Under the pieces are notes generated by a model, which worked only from the letters and a program-made list of their open reading frames with translations, was not told where the DNA came from and did no database searches. The position numbers and the translations under genes were made by a program. A DNA stretch of 64,000 nucleotides from YC2-FULL-38-9 sp964629635 (GTDB lineage Bacteria > Patescibacteriota > Microgenomatia > UBA1406 > GWC2-37-13), in NCBI GenBank assembly GCA_964629635.1, contig CAZVQS010000002.1:310001-374000 (forward strand), read 5' to 3'. Shown here piece by piece: positions 8,918 to 17,527 of the stretch; the stretch's first letter is position 1; the number at the start of each line of letters is the position of its first letter.

Positions 8918-10978
8918 ATGGCTTTAATCATAGTAGAATCTCCGACCAAAGCGCGTACCTTTAACAGGATCCTCAAAGGTCAATCCTTTGGAAACGAAAA
9001 AAACAAGGAACCCGAGCATTACGTATTCGCGACCATGGGTCACATCCGGGATCTTCCGGCCAAGGAAATCGCCATCGACTACGGAAACCATTTCCAGCCC
9101 AAATACGAAAAGATTCCCAAGAAGGAAAAAGTTATTACCCAGCTGCAGGAACTGGCAACGAAAAACGGCGAAATCATTCTTGCGACCGATCCTGACCGCG
9201 AAGGGGAATCGATCGCGTACCACGCCGCCTATATCCTCGGCTTCATCAAGGAAAACTGGCCTGACTTCAGCATCGAGGATCCGGGTAAGAAGCTTAAACG
9301 TATTGTTTTCCATGAAATCACTTCAAACGCGTTGAGGGAAGCGCTTGAAAAGCCGCAGGAACTGCGCATCAAGCTGGTTGAGGCACAGCAGGCGCGCCGT
9401 ATCCTGGACCGCGTCGTCGGATATGAACTGTCACCCCTCCTGTGGAAGAAAACCGGAAAAAACTGGCTTTCTGCCGGACGCGTGCAGACCGTTGCCCTGC
9501 GTCTTATCGTAGAACGCGAAAAGGAACGCCGCGCATTCTCTGAAGAGCAGTATTTCCAGATATACGGGCTGTTTTTGAACGGTGAGGAACTGAAAGGCAA
9601 ACTGATCGAAAAAAACCAGATTCCCTATGAAGTGAAACAGAAACTACAGCTGTATGCGGGGGAATACGAATACACGAAAACGACCATCACGAAGGATACG
9701 GTTGAAGATCTGAAAAAGGATCTCCAGTCGGACGCATATCATATCATCGATTCGACTGAGGAAATGACAAAACGGTATCCGCCGCCTCCCTATACCACAT
9801 CCCTCCTCCAGCAGGATGGGTTTTTCAAACACGGATTTTCCTCCAAGATGGTCATGCGGCTTGCCCAGGACCTGTACGAACGGGGACACATCACCTACCA
9901 CCGCACCGATTCCTTCAATCTTTCGACCGGATTCGTATTCAAGGCCAAGGACTATATAACCGAAAAATACGGGGCAGAATACGCATTGGAGAAGCCGCGC
10001 GGTTACCGCACGAAGTCCCGCCTCGCCCAGGAAGCGCACGAAGCGATCCGTCCGACTAAACTGGTCGACGAGAAGGCGCTTGACAAGTCGAAAGACAAAC
10101 GCATTACCATCAACCACAAACGCCTTTACAAGCTCATTTTCGATCGTGCGGTCGCAACCCAGATGAAGGAAAGCGAGATCAAGGTGGTCAAGGTCCATAT
10201 CGGATCGGAAAAGGGTTATCTTTTCGAGTCCGGTTCCCAGCAGGTCATGTTTGACGGATTCCTCAAGGTGCTTAATCCTGAATTCGTAGAGCAGAACAAG
10301 CGGGTGATCAAGCTCGAAAAAGGAACGAAAGTGACGCTCAAAGAACTGGAGGCGAAAGAACTGAAAACAATGCCGCCCTACCGTTACAACGATGCAACTT
10401 TGATACGGACTCTGGAGGAGAAAGGCATCGGCAGGCCGTCAACGTATGCCCCAATCATTTCCCTAATCCAGGAAAAAGGTTATGTCGAAAAGGAAGGACG
10501 GTATTTCGCGCCGACCAAACTCGGGGAGCCGATATCTGACTATCTGGCGCACAGTTTTCCCCAGCTTTTTGACCTGGCTTTCACCTCCCACATGGAAGAA
10601 GGGCTTGACGAGGTCGCAGACGGCAAGAAAAGCGCGGTCGCAATTCTGGAGGAAGTGTACGGTCCTTTCAAGACACAGCTTGATGAAAAAAAGGAAAGTA
10701 CCGAAATGGTGGAAATCAAGGAGGATACCACCGAAGCATGTCCCAAATGCGGAAAAGGACTCATCATCCGCTATTCCCGGTTCGGGAAGTTTTTTGCCTG
10801 CAGCGGATATCCGGCATGCAAATTCACGAAACCCTTCCTCAAAAAGGTTGCGGGCAAAAAATGCCCCAAATGCGCAGGAGATATCGTTGTAAAATATACT
10901 AAGACCAAAAAAAGGTTTTACGGCTGTGGGAATTACCCGAAATGCGATTACAGTTCCTGGACGATAAAAAATGTCTAA
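8918..10978 (+). CDS. topA: DNA topoisomerase I
   Basis: Type IA topoisomerase that relaxes negative supercoils, 686 residues. The N-terminal Toprim domain has VESPTKARTF and the acidic DPDREGES motif; the active-site Tyr is in GHITYHRTDSFNL near residue 327; GRPSTYAPII is the conserved later motif. Two C-terminal zinc ribbons with CPKC...C...C patterns lie at about residues 607-635 and 648-680. Length is slightly below the E. coli enzyme, consistent with fewer C-terminal repeats. It overlaps pyrG by eight bases. Confidence 0.97.
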   Translation: MALIIVESPTKARTFNRILKGQSFGNEKNKEPEHYVFATMGHIRDLPAKEIAIDYGNHFQPKYEKIPKKEKVITQLQELATKNGEIILATDPDREGESIAYHAAYILGFIKENWPDFSIEDPGKKLKRIVFHEITSNALREALEKPQELRIKLVEAQQARRILDRVVGYELSPLLWKKTGKNWLSAGRVQTVALRLIVEREKERRAFSEEQYFQIYGLFLNGEELKGKLIEKNQIPYEVKQKLQLYAGEYEYTKTTITKDTVEDLKKDLQSDAYHIIDSTEEMTKRYPPPPYTTSLLQQDGFFKHGFSSKMVMRLAQDLYERGHITYHRTDSFNLSTGFVFKAKDYITEKYGAEYALEKPRGYRTKSRLAQEAHEAIRPTKLVDEKALDKSKDKRITINHKRLYKLIFDRAVATQMKESEIKVVKVHIGSEKGYLFESGSQQVMFDGFLKVLNPEFVEQNKRVIKLEKGTKVTLKELEAKELKTMPPYRYNDATLIRTLEEKGIGRPSTYAPIISLIQEKGYVEKEGRYFAPTKLGEPISDYLAHSFPQLFDLAFTSHMEEGLDEVADGKKSAVAILEEVYGPFKTQLDEKKESTEMVEIKEDTTEACPKCGKGLIIRYSRFGKFFACSGYPACKFTKPFLKKVAGKKCPKCAGDIVVKYTKTKKRFYGCGNYPKCDYSSWTIKNV

Positions 10979-12626
10979 TCTCAAATATATTTTCATCTCG
11001 GGAGGGGTTATTTCGGGGATCGGAAAAGGTATAACCTCGGCTTCGATCGCATATCTCCTTCAGGCAGCCGGGTACCGGATCGCTCCCATCAAATTCGAGG
11101 GATACCTCAATATCGACGCGGGCACCATCAATCCGATCGAGCACGGCGATCCCTTTTTGTGCGAGGACGGTACCGAAACCGATATGGATATCGGCACCTA
11201 TGAAAAATTCCTCGGGCGGGATATGGACCGCCGCAACTTCGTCACCATGGGTCAGATATACCAATCGATCATCGACAAGGAACGCCGGTTCGAGTACCAG
11301 GGCGAAGACGTTGAAGCAGTTCACATCAGCAACGAAATCATCGACCGCATAAAAAAGGTGGGTGTGGAGCAGAATGCACAAGTGGTGCTCATCGAACTGG
11401 GAGGTACGGCAGGGGAATACTGGAACGTGTTTTTTTATGAGGCGTCCCGTATCCTGACGCTCCAGAATCCGGGGGACGTCATTCACGTGCACGTGAGCTA
11501 TGTTCCGACACCGAAGCATCTGGGGGAGCCCAAGACAAAACCGACACAGCTGTCGGTTCGCACCCTCAATTCCATGGGCGTGCAGCCGGATTTCATCGTC
11601 GCGCGCAGCCAGAACTATCTTGACCAGCGCAGGCGCGACCGGTTCGCGCTTTTCTGCAACGTACACGGGGAGGATATCATCTCCAATCCGGACCTTGATT
11701 CAGTCTACGAAATCCCGCTCGTGTTCAAGGAACAGGATTTCGACAAAAAGATAATGAAAAAACTCGGCCTTGAGGTGAAGGAGCCGGATCTTAACCGGGT
11801 AAATAAACTCATCGGGAGCATCAAATCCGAAAAAAAATCAAAAGTAGAAATTGCCATTATCGGCAAATATTTCGGTACGGGCGACTATCAGCTCAAGGAT
11901 TCATACGCAGCCCTTTTTGACGCCATAGACCACGCGGCATGGCAGAATGATGCGAATGTTTCGACCAAATGGATTGATGCCGAAAAAGTTGAGAAGGTCG
12001 GTCCGGAAATCATCGGGAAACCGGACGGCATCATAGTTCCCATCGGTTGGGGGGAACGCGGGGCGGAGGGAATGATACAGGCTGCCAACTATGCCCGCGA
12101 ACGCAAAATCCCGTACCTGGGGCTCTGTTACGGCATGCAGCTTGCGGTTGTTGCATTTGCCCGGTATGTCGCAGGACTTAAGGATGCGGATACGGCCGAA
12201 AACAGCAAAACAACCGGAAATCCGGTAATCCATCTGATTCCCGATCAGGAAAAGGTCTTGAAGCGGCGCGCATACGGGGGAACCATGCGGCTGGGCGGAT
12301 GGGAAGCGCTCGTGAAGAAAGACTCGCTCGCATACCGGCTGTATGAAGCGTACGGAGGTTTGATTGACAAAGAGACCGGTTTAACGAGCGAACGCCATCG
12401 CCACCGCTACGAGTTCAACAACGAGTACGCCGAATTGCTTGAGCGTAAAGGGCTTGTCATCAGCGCCCGCTCAAAGGCCGAGAACCTGGTGGAGATCGTT
12501 GAACTTCCCCAAACCGTGCATCCTTTCTATATCGGCACGCAGGGGCATCCCGAGTACAAGAGCCGTCCGCTTTCGCCCCACCCGCTGTTTCTCGGTTTCA
12601 TAGAGGCTTGTAAAAGCGGGAAATAA
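10971..12626 (+). CDS. pyrG: CTP synthase
   Basis: Makes CTP from UTP, ATP and glutamine. It is 551 residues: an N-terminal synthetase domain with the P-loop-like start (SGGVISGIGKGITSASIAYLL) and NSMGVQPDFIVARS, then a C-terminal class I glutamine amidotransferase domain with nucleophile Cys in YLGLCYGMQLAV and a final His-Glu pair in GTQGHPEYKSRP. Start overlaps the topA stop, implying coupled translation. Confidence 0.98.
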   Translation: MSNLKYIFISGGVISGIGKGITSASIAYLLQAAGYRIAPIKFEGYLNIDAGTINPIEHGDPFLCEDGTETDMDIGTYEKFLGRDMDRRNFVTMGQIYQSIIDKERRFEYQGEDVEAVHISNEIIDRIKKVGVEQNAQVVLIELGGTAGEYWNVFFYEASRILTLQNPGDVIHVHVSYVPTPKHLGEPKTKPTQLSVRTLNSMGVQPDFIVARSQNYLDQRRRDRFALFCNVHGEDIISNPDLDSVYEIPLVFKEQDFDKKIMKKLGLEVKEPDLNRVNKLIGSIKSEKKSKVEIAIIGKYFGTGDYQLKDSYAALFDAIDHAAWQNDANVSTKWIDAEKVEKVGPEIIGKPDGIIVPIGWGERGAEGMIQAANYARERKIPYLGLCYGMQLAVVAFARYVAGLKDADTAENSKTTGNPVIHLIPDQEKVLKRRAYGGTMRLGGWEALVKKDSLAYRLYEAYGGLIDKETGLTSERHRHRYEFNNEYAELLERKGLVISARSKAENLVEIVELPQTVHPFYIGTQGHPEYKSRPLSPHPLFLGFIEACKSGK

Positions 12627-12636
12627 ATGATAAAAT
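12608..12636 (+). promoter_or_regulatory. Promoter of rplS inside the pyrG end
   Basis: TTGTAA (12608-12613), a 17-base spacer, and TAAAAT (12631-12636), ending ten bases before the rplS ATG. It would allow the ribosomal protein gene to be expressed apart from topA-pyrG. Confidence 0.65.
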
Positions 12637-12646
12637 AACTAGATCT

Positions 12647-12979
12647 ATGGCTAACTCAGTGACGTACAAAACCAATCAGTTACACATCGGCGACACGGTC
12701 AGTGTCACCTACAAGTTCGTCGAAGGCGAAAAAGAACGCCAGCAGATCTTCAAAGGCATCCTCGTCAACGTGAAAGGTAAGGACGATGAGAACCGCATGA
12801 TTACCGTACGGAAAATATCGAAAACAGGCATCGGCGTGGAACGCATCATCCCGATCCTTTCCCCGAATCTGGTTGACATCAAAGTGGTCAAGACAACCAA
12901 TTACCGGAAAAGCAAACTGTACTTTATCCGCGACCTGACCGAGGCTGAGGTGAAGAGAAAACTCTACAGCAAAAAGTAA
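12647..12979 (+). CDS. rplS: 50S ribosomal protein L19
   Basis: Large-subunit protein at the 30S-50S interface, 110 residues, normal length. Family features are the HIGDTVSVTYKFVEGEKER start of the barrel, the central KISKTGIGVERIIPI stretch (equivalent of the family's GVGVER/FP motif), and the basic C-terminus YFIRDLTEAEVKRKL. The usual neighbours rpsP-rimM-trmD are missing here; the gene instead follows pyrG and runs directly into yraN, whose ATG overlaps its stop. Confidence 0.96.
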   Translation: MANSVTYKTNQLHIGDTVSVTYKFVEGEKERQQIFKGILVNVKGKDDENRMITVRKISKTGIGVERIIPILSPNLVDIKVVKTTNYRKSKLYFIRDLTEAEVKRKLYSKK

Positions 12980-13338
12980 TGGCCGATCCTCTCGGCATAG
13001 GAAAGACCGGCGAAACCATCGCGGCAAAATATCTTTCATCCAAAGGTTACCGTATCCTTGAACGGAACTGGCGTATCCCGACCGGAGAAATCGACATCAT
13101 CTGCCAGCACGGCGACACAGTGGTTTTTGTCGAAGTCAAAACCCGCATCGGCGATTTGCACGGAAAACCCTGGGAAGCGGTTACCCCGTTCAAACGCGCA
13201 AAACTCGAGAAACTCGGAACCTTTTATGTATTGAAAAAGAAACTGCAAACGTATAAACTAACAGTGCATGTTGTTTCGGTCGTCCTGAAGCCTGATCTTA
13301 AAGTTGATCGTATAGACCACTTCAGCGACGTTTTATAA
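12979..13338 (+). CDS. YraN/UPF0102 family nuclease-like protein
   Basis: 119-residue protein of the restriction-endonuclease-like UPF0102 family. The core is EIDIICQHGDTVVFVEVKTR, which gives the E...D...ExK catalytic pattern of the PD-(D/E)xK fold, preceded by the family start GKTGETIAAKYLSSKGY. The exact role is not settled; members are often next to rplS or rnhB, as here. Its ATG overlaps the rplS stop by one base. Confidence 0.93.
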   Translation: MADPLGIGKTGETIAAKYLSSKGYRILERNWRIPTGEIDIICQHGDTVVFVEVKTRIGDLHGKPWEAVTPFKRAKLEKLGTFYVLKKKLQTYKLTVHVVSVVLKPDLKVDRIDHFSDVL

Positions 13339-13352
13339 ATTCCTACCTTCCT

Positions 13353-14009
13353 ATGTTTGAGACAACCAATGAAGTCCTCATACGGTTCTGGATCAAGTTC
13401 ATGAACTACCTCCCTGACTTTTTCGGCGGTCTGCTCATCCTCCTCATCGGCTTGCTCCTTTCATCGATTCTTAAGCGGATTCTCGTGACCCTGCTTGCGT
13501 TTTTCCGTGTCGATGCGCTCCTCAACAGGACGCGCCTCATAACACAGAAGGAAGTGCGGCTTTGGGAGGAAGTGCTGACTGAGCTTGTCAAATGGACCGT
13601 CATCATCCTGTTCCTTATACCCACTCTTGAGACCTGGGGTCTGTCCCGCGCCACATCGGTCCTGAACCAGTTCCTGTTCTATCTCCCGAACGTTATCGTT
13701 GCGGTCATCATCGGTTTCGTCGGTATAATCGCATCCAACCTCGTTTCCGATTTGGTCAAGCACAGCATCAAGTCAGTGGGAGCCACTTCCGCCAACACCC
13801 TGGCGGCGTTTTCCAAATCCACGATCATTTTCTTTACGATTCTCATCATGATGAACCAGCTGGGCGTGGCGCAGGACCTTATCCGCATATTCTTTACCGG
13901 CATCGTGGCCATGATAGCGATAGCCGGAGGATTGGCATTCGGTCTCGGCGGCAAGGATGCAGCCAAGGAGTTGCTCGACACGCTCACCAAACGGATCAAA
14001 AACGGTTAA
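13353..14009 (+). CDS. Small mechanosensitive-channel-like membrane protein
   Basis: 218-residue membrane protein with about five hydrophobic helices. It carries two copies of the conserved TM-helix repeat seen in mechanosensitive ion channel relatives (around PDFFGGLLILLIGLLLSSIL and PNVIVAVIIGFVGIIASNLV) and ends in the glycine-rich AIAGGLAFGLGGKDAAKELLD pore-like helix, but lacks the soluble beta domain of MscS. A pore role in osmotic stress is an inference from the family. Confidence 0.8.
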   Translation: MFETTNEVLIRFWIKFMNYLPDFFGGLLILLIGLLLSSILKRILVTLLAFFRVDALLNRTRLITQKEVRLWEEVLTELVKWTVIILFLIPTLETWGLSRATSVLNQFLFYLPNVIVAVIIGFVGIIASNLVSDLVKHSIKSVGATSANTLAAFSKSTIIFFTILIMMNQLGVAQDLIRIFFTGIVAMIAIAGGLAFGLGGKDAAKELLDTLTKRIKNG

Positions 14010-14066
14010 AACCGCTGATTTTAGCGGTACCCGATGGTATAATAGTATTCTGGTTTGTTCTGGTTT

Positions 14067-14142
14067 GGTCCCATCGTCTAGTGGCCTAGGACAGTAGGTT
14101 TTCAGCCTTCTAACCGGGGTTCGAATCCCCGTGGGATCACCA
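14067..14142 (+). tRNA. tRNA-Glu(TTC)
   Basis: Cloverleaf with acceptor GGTCCCA/TGGGATC, anticodon loop TTTTCAG giving TTC, T-arm CGGGG-TTCGAAT-CCCCG, and an encoded CCA. The second pair of the anticodon stem is a T-T mismatch (GTAGG against CCTTC). A TATAAT at 14038-14043 is a probable -10 box. A small hairpin (ACCGCT/AGCGGT, 14011-14026) lies between the preceding gene and the tRNA. Confidence 0.95.
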
Positions 14143-14171
14143 GAAACACTTCTTCATCATATGAAAGGTAG

Positions 14172-15121
14172 TCACTGCGCTCCCTTGCAGGGTAATAAAC
14201 CCCGCGCCATCAGAAACACGGCAAGCTCTTCGGCAAATTTTTTGTGCCCTTCCTTATTGTAGTGCTGGTCCTCCAGGCTGTATTGTTCCTCTCCGATCGG
14301 AAAGGAAGGGGTGAAAACGGGATGTTCCGGCCCGGTCAGATGCGCCTCGCGGATTCCTTTGACCGTTTCGTTGCGGTACGGTATCGGATTGTCGATAAAC
14401 AGAGTTTTGCCTGGGATACTTTTCAGCGTACCGCGCACTATTTCCCGCTGTGAGCCGAGTATGGCATCCCTGCCGTGCGCATCCAGTGTTATCTTTCGGA
14501 TTGTCAGCCATTTGGGAAGGAACGCGCCTTCCTTCTTCTCATCCTCGGTCAGTTTAAGCTGCGGAAGCATTTCTCCTGTAAGGCGGTAGATATCCGTGAT
14601 GTGCCAGACAACAAGGTCGCCGTCGTATTGATTCCTTTTCTCCGGTATCTCTCGGACTGAAACTGAACGTCATACCCTCCGACTCCCAGATTAATCACTT
14701 CGTAAGCGGAAACGCTTCTGCACCGGTACGTCCGGTTCAGAAGGTCTTCCAGCAGTTCCGTCCAGTTGTCCCCGGTAGAAACGTTAGTTCCGTAGGTGAA
14801 GGAATCTCCGAGCGTGATGATGCGGTATATGCCCGGTTTTTTATCCACGGCATAATCGAATCGTTCGTTCAAGCCGTCCTGGTTGATGGTGTATTTAGCC
14901 TCTTCAGACATCCAGTTTTTACGGTCGGCAATGGTGGTGCCGGGAACTGGCTCATAATAATAAGACAGCATGGACGCGCCGTTCATGGTTACCGTATGTG
15001 AGGGAATGGGATTCACCGAAGGGCTTTGTTTCAGACGATAGATAATGCGGGCGGACAGAAACAGTATCGCACATAACTGGATAAAGATGATAATTTCTAT
15101 TGTTTTTGACCGTACTGCCAT
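14172..15121 (-). pseudogene. SGNH/GDSL hydrolase, single-base frameshift
   Basis: Two minus-strand frames together make one membrane-anchored SGNH hydrolase of about 315 residues. The first (start 15121) has an N-terminal membrane helix, block I GDSFTYGTNV with nucleophile Ser, and block II GVGGYD. Its frame is lost near 14628-14629, where restoring one A would give GIKYDGDLVVWHITDIYRL and join the second frame, which carries block V (EDQHYNKEGHKKF) with the Asp-His pair. Both halves look well preserved, so this is a recent mutation or a sequencing error. Substrate unknown; the family includes cell-envelope esterases and acyltransferases. Confidence 0.85.
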
Positions 15122-15160
15122 ACCATATGATACCTGAGGAAGCTCGTCTCTTACGGCAGG

Positions 15161-15508
15161 TTACCCGCGACTCTTATCCTTGGCGAGAAATATATCCTTT
15201 TCCTTGTGTTTAGGCTCGGAGCGGAAGGTGGCGATGATCCGCTTAGCGTCGTCGGTATCGGGCACCAGCTTATTCTTTTCGATATGCGCGTCGTTCTTGC
15301 TGATAAGCCATGCATGGGTATCCCATGATCCGCTTTCCCGTTTGCCGGCGAGACGCTGGATATGTCCGCGGTCTCCCACATCATGGTATCTGAACGTGAC
15401 GAATTCGTGTTTCGGGCGTACTTCGACACGGTAATACCTGCCGCTGCCGGATCCCGGCTCCTTTTTATCATCCTGTTTCGCGTCTTTTCTGTTTACGGCT
15501 GTATTCAT
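15161..15508 (-). CDS. Conserved hypothetical protein, soluble, highly charged
   Basis: 115-residue basic protein with no membrane segment or known domain that I can name. The centre (residues about 22-70, RVEVRPKHEFVTFRYHDVG then HIQRLAGKRESGSWDTHAW) resembles an uncharacterised protein found in scattered bacteria and archaea. The ATG at 15508 is chosen because a full Shine-Dalgarno (AAGGAGGTGA, 15514-15523) ends five bases upstream; the GTG at 15517 would lie inside that site. The strong ribosome site suggests high expression. Confidence 0.8.
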   Translation of the reverse strand: MNTAVNRKDAKQDDKKEPGSGSGRYYRVEVRPKHEFVTFRYHDVGDRGHIQRLAGKRESGSWDTHAWLISKNDAHIEKNKLVPDTDDAKRIIATFRSEPKHKEKDIFLAKDKSRG

Positions 15509-15513
15509 GCATA

Positions 15514-15523
15514 TCACCTCCTT
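15514..15523 (-). promoter_or_regulatory. Full-length Shine-Dalgarno
   Basis: Minus-strand AAGGAGGTGA, identical to the ten-base site in front of atpE. It fixes the start of the hypothetical protein at 15508. Confidence 0.85.
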
Positions 15524-15666
15524 TCAGGCATATTTGTATCAAACGGATGAGTGAATATGTTGAGAACCAAGTAATGCAGCCAACAGGACGGGTTTATTAA
15601 CGGCTTCTTACCGTTTCACTACTTCACAGCCGTAATCGCGTAACTTTCAAGCGGGAAAATGGGGTC

Positions 15667-16308
15667 ATGAAAAAACAGTGGCGGGTTGAAACCAGCATCG
15701 TGGAACAGGGGAACATATTCTTCTTTTACAAACCGCGTAAAGCCGTACGGTCGGTGCACGGTTTCTCCGATGTTGGCCGTTTCTATATAACCCTTAAACC
15801 GGAAGATTCCGAGAGGTTGCGGTTTATCATGCTCGGCATGAAACGGATGCCGTCCCTTGACGATGCGGAACGGGGATGGGGTATAGTAACAAAAGTGGGA
15901 GGACGCGGCTTTAGAAGCGCAGAGGGTGCGAAGCGCGCGGTAACGTCAGGAAAGGCGCGTCCGGCAGGGGAAGGCGTGTATGCGCTGGTCAGGCACCGGT
16001 CGCATACCCATCTCGTGTATTATCTCGAACTTCCCCAGAAACTGGGAGACGTGCAGAAAACCCTGCAGATAAACCGGGAGGGAAATTATGTGGTCAGTTT
16101 CAGGAGCGCGCATAAAGATCCGCAGGACCAGCTTGACCGGGAAGGATCGACTCTTTTCATGATCGGAGTGAATGCGTCGTTAAGGAGAATGGGGTTGAAT
16201 GTCGACCGGAACAAGGAGACGGAATTGACAGCAGACATATTCAACTCCTTGAGGATGAACAAACAGCTCCACCCGATAAAACCGCTTATGAAAGGATTGT
16301 GGGAATGA
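15667..16308 (+). CDS. Conserved hypothetical protein, soluble
   Basis: 213-residue soluble protein. The N-terminal part (VEQGNIFFFYKPRKA, then DVGRFYITLKPE, GMKRMPSLDDAERGWGIVTKVG) resembles a family of uncharacterised bacterial proteins usually around 170 residues; no catalytic motif is evident. It is convergent with the next gene, and the two stop codons are directly adjacent. No function assigned. Confidence 0.75.
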   Translation: MKKQWRVETSIVEQGNIFFFYKPRKAVRSVHGFSDVGRFYITLKPEDSERLRFIMLGMKRMPSLDDAERGWGIVTKVGGRGFRSAEGAKRAVTSGKARPAGEGVYALVRHRSHTHLVYYLELPQKLGDVQKTLQINREGNYVVSFRSAHKDPQDQLDREGSTLFMIGVNASLRRMGLNVDRNKETELTADIFNSLRMNKQLHPIKPLMKGLWE

Positions 16309-16788
16309 TCAGGCGGATTTTTCCCTGAACGCGTTGTAAACGAGAAATCCTCCCAGCCCAAGAAGCATGACCAAAGGCGCAAGTGTTCCCGCCTCAGGAA
16401 GTGAGCCTTTGTCCGCGGTCAGGCCGGTGTCTTCAGGCACTGCGGAAGATCCGATGGTGAGGACGAACGAGATATCTTTTCCTCCCGATGACACTTTAAT
16501 GTCATGGTCTTTTTTTTCAAGTTCCGTTCCATGCTCATATTTCCAGGTGCCGTCTTCAACTGATGCTTTGATGGTTTTGACGGAGCCGTCAACGTACACG
16601 TCGATATTGGCGCCTTTGCTTCCGGTGCCCTCAAGAACCAGCCTCGTCGGCTCGTACCACCAGTGATTGTAATATTTGCCGTTGACGTTGAGTGCGCCGA
16701 TTTTCTGGAGCGTGAAATCCTCCGCGTATGCGAAAGGCGCGGTGATAAGAAGTACAAATCCGAGAAGAACCGGCAGTAGTTTGCTCAT
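16309..16788 (-). CDS. Exported surface protein with LPEAG sorting-like tail
   Basis: 159-residue protein with a clear signal peptide (LLPVLLGFVLLITAPFAYAED, cleavage near residue 22), a beta-rich ectodomain (KANVDVYVDGS-like repeats around residues 50-110), and a C-terminal tail consisting of LPEAG, a hydrophobic helix (APLVMLLGLGGFLVYNAF) and a basic end REKSA. That tripartite tail is the layout of sortase substrates; the motif differs from LPXTG by Ala for Thr. No sortase gene is in the window. The promoter ends nine bases before the ATG. Confidence 0.85.
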   Translation of the reverse strand: MSKLLPVLLGFVLLITAPFAYAEDFTLQKIGALNVNGKYYNHWWYEPTRLVLEGTGSKGANIDVYVDGSVKTIKASVEDGTWKYEHGTELEKKDHDIKVSSGGKDISFVLTIGSSAVPEDTGLTADKGSLPEAGTLAPLVMLLGLGGFLVYNAFREKSA

Positions 16789-16797
16789 ATTAATTCC

Positions 16798-16826
16798 ATG
16801 GTATACTGTTTTTTCCGGGTTGTCAA
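16798..16826 (-). promoter_or_regulatory. Promoter of the LPEAG surface protein
   Basis: On the minus strand: TTGACA (16826-16821), 17-base spacer, TACCAT (16803-16798), then nine bases to the ATG at 16788. The transcript would have a leader of only about two to four bases. Confidence 0.65.
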
Positions 16827-16831
16827 ATCAG

Positions 16832-17524
16832 TCAGGTTACGAACGAAACCACCAGAACGATTTCGCCCCTGAACTCCCTGTTTTTTAGTTCTCCGGCAGT
16901 GCCCCGGACGGATTCCTCGTGAAGTTTGGTCAGTTCACGGCATACGCAGACCTGCGCTTTCGGGAACATTTCGGAAATGACTCCAAGGGTCGTTTGTATC
17001 CGGTTTGCCGTCTCGTAGAATACGCACAAACATTTGTCCACCTCGCTTGAGGCACGGTTCGCCTGCGCCAGGGATTTCCTGAGATCGGACTCCTTTTTAG
17101 GGAGAAACCCGCAAAACAGGTAGCTGCGGAACGTGAATCCGCTGTGGATGACGGCGGTTGTCGCGGCGGTCGGACCGGGAATAACCGTATAAGGGATGTT
17201 CCGCCTGATGACTTCCCTCACAAGAAGGGAACCGGGGTCCGATATGAGTGGCATACCTGCCTGCGATATGAGTACGATATCACGGCCGCCCTCAAGGAGA
17301 CCGATTGCGCGTGGCAGCTTTTCGAATTCCTTCTCTTTGTAATACGAAATCAGTTCTCGTTCCCTGTTTTCCTTGAAACCAAAAAGCTCACCAATCTTCT
17401 GAATCAGGAAAACCGTCGAACGCGTGTCCTCGCAGAGAATCATTCCTGCATTATAAATTGTTTCCGCCTGACGGAGAGACAGGTCACGCAGGTTTCCGAT
17501 GGGAGTACCGACTATATACAGCAT
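16832..17524 (-). CDS. rsmI: 16S rRNA (cytidine1402-2'-O)-methyltransferase
   Basis: 230-residue tetrapyrrole-methylase-fold enzyme that 2'-O-methylates C1402 of 16S rRNA in the decoding site. Diagnostic stretches are LYIVGTPIGNLRDLSLRQAE, LCEDTRS, SQAGMPLISDPGSLLVRE and PGPTAATTAVIHSG. The family's small C-terminal extension is reduced. It follows the DedA gene with three bases between, so the two are likely co-transcribed. Confidence 0.96.
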   Translation of the reverse strand: MLYIVGTPIGNLRDLSLRQAETIYNAGMILCEDTRSTVFLIQKIGELFGFKENRERELISYYKEKEFEKLPRAIGLLEGGRDIVLISQAGMPLISDPGSLLVREVIRRNIPYTVIPGPTAATTAVIHSGFTFRSYLFCGFLPKKESDLRKSLAQANRASSEVDKCLCVFYETANRIQTTLGVISEMFPKAQVCVCRELTKLHEESVRGTAGELKNREFRGEIVLVVSFVT

Positions 17525-17527
17525 ATG

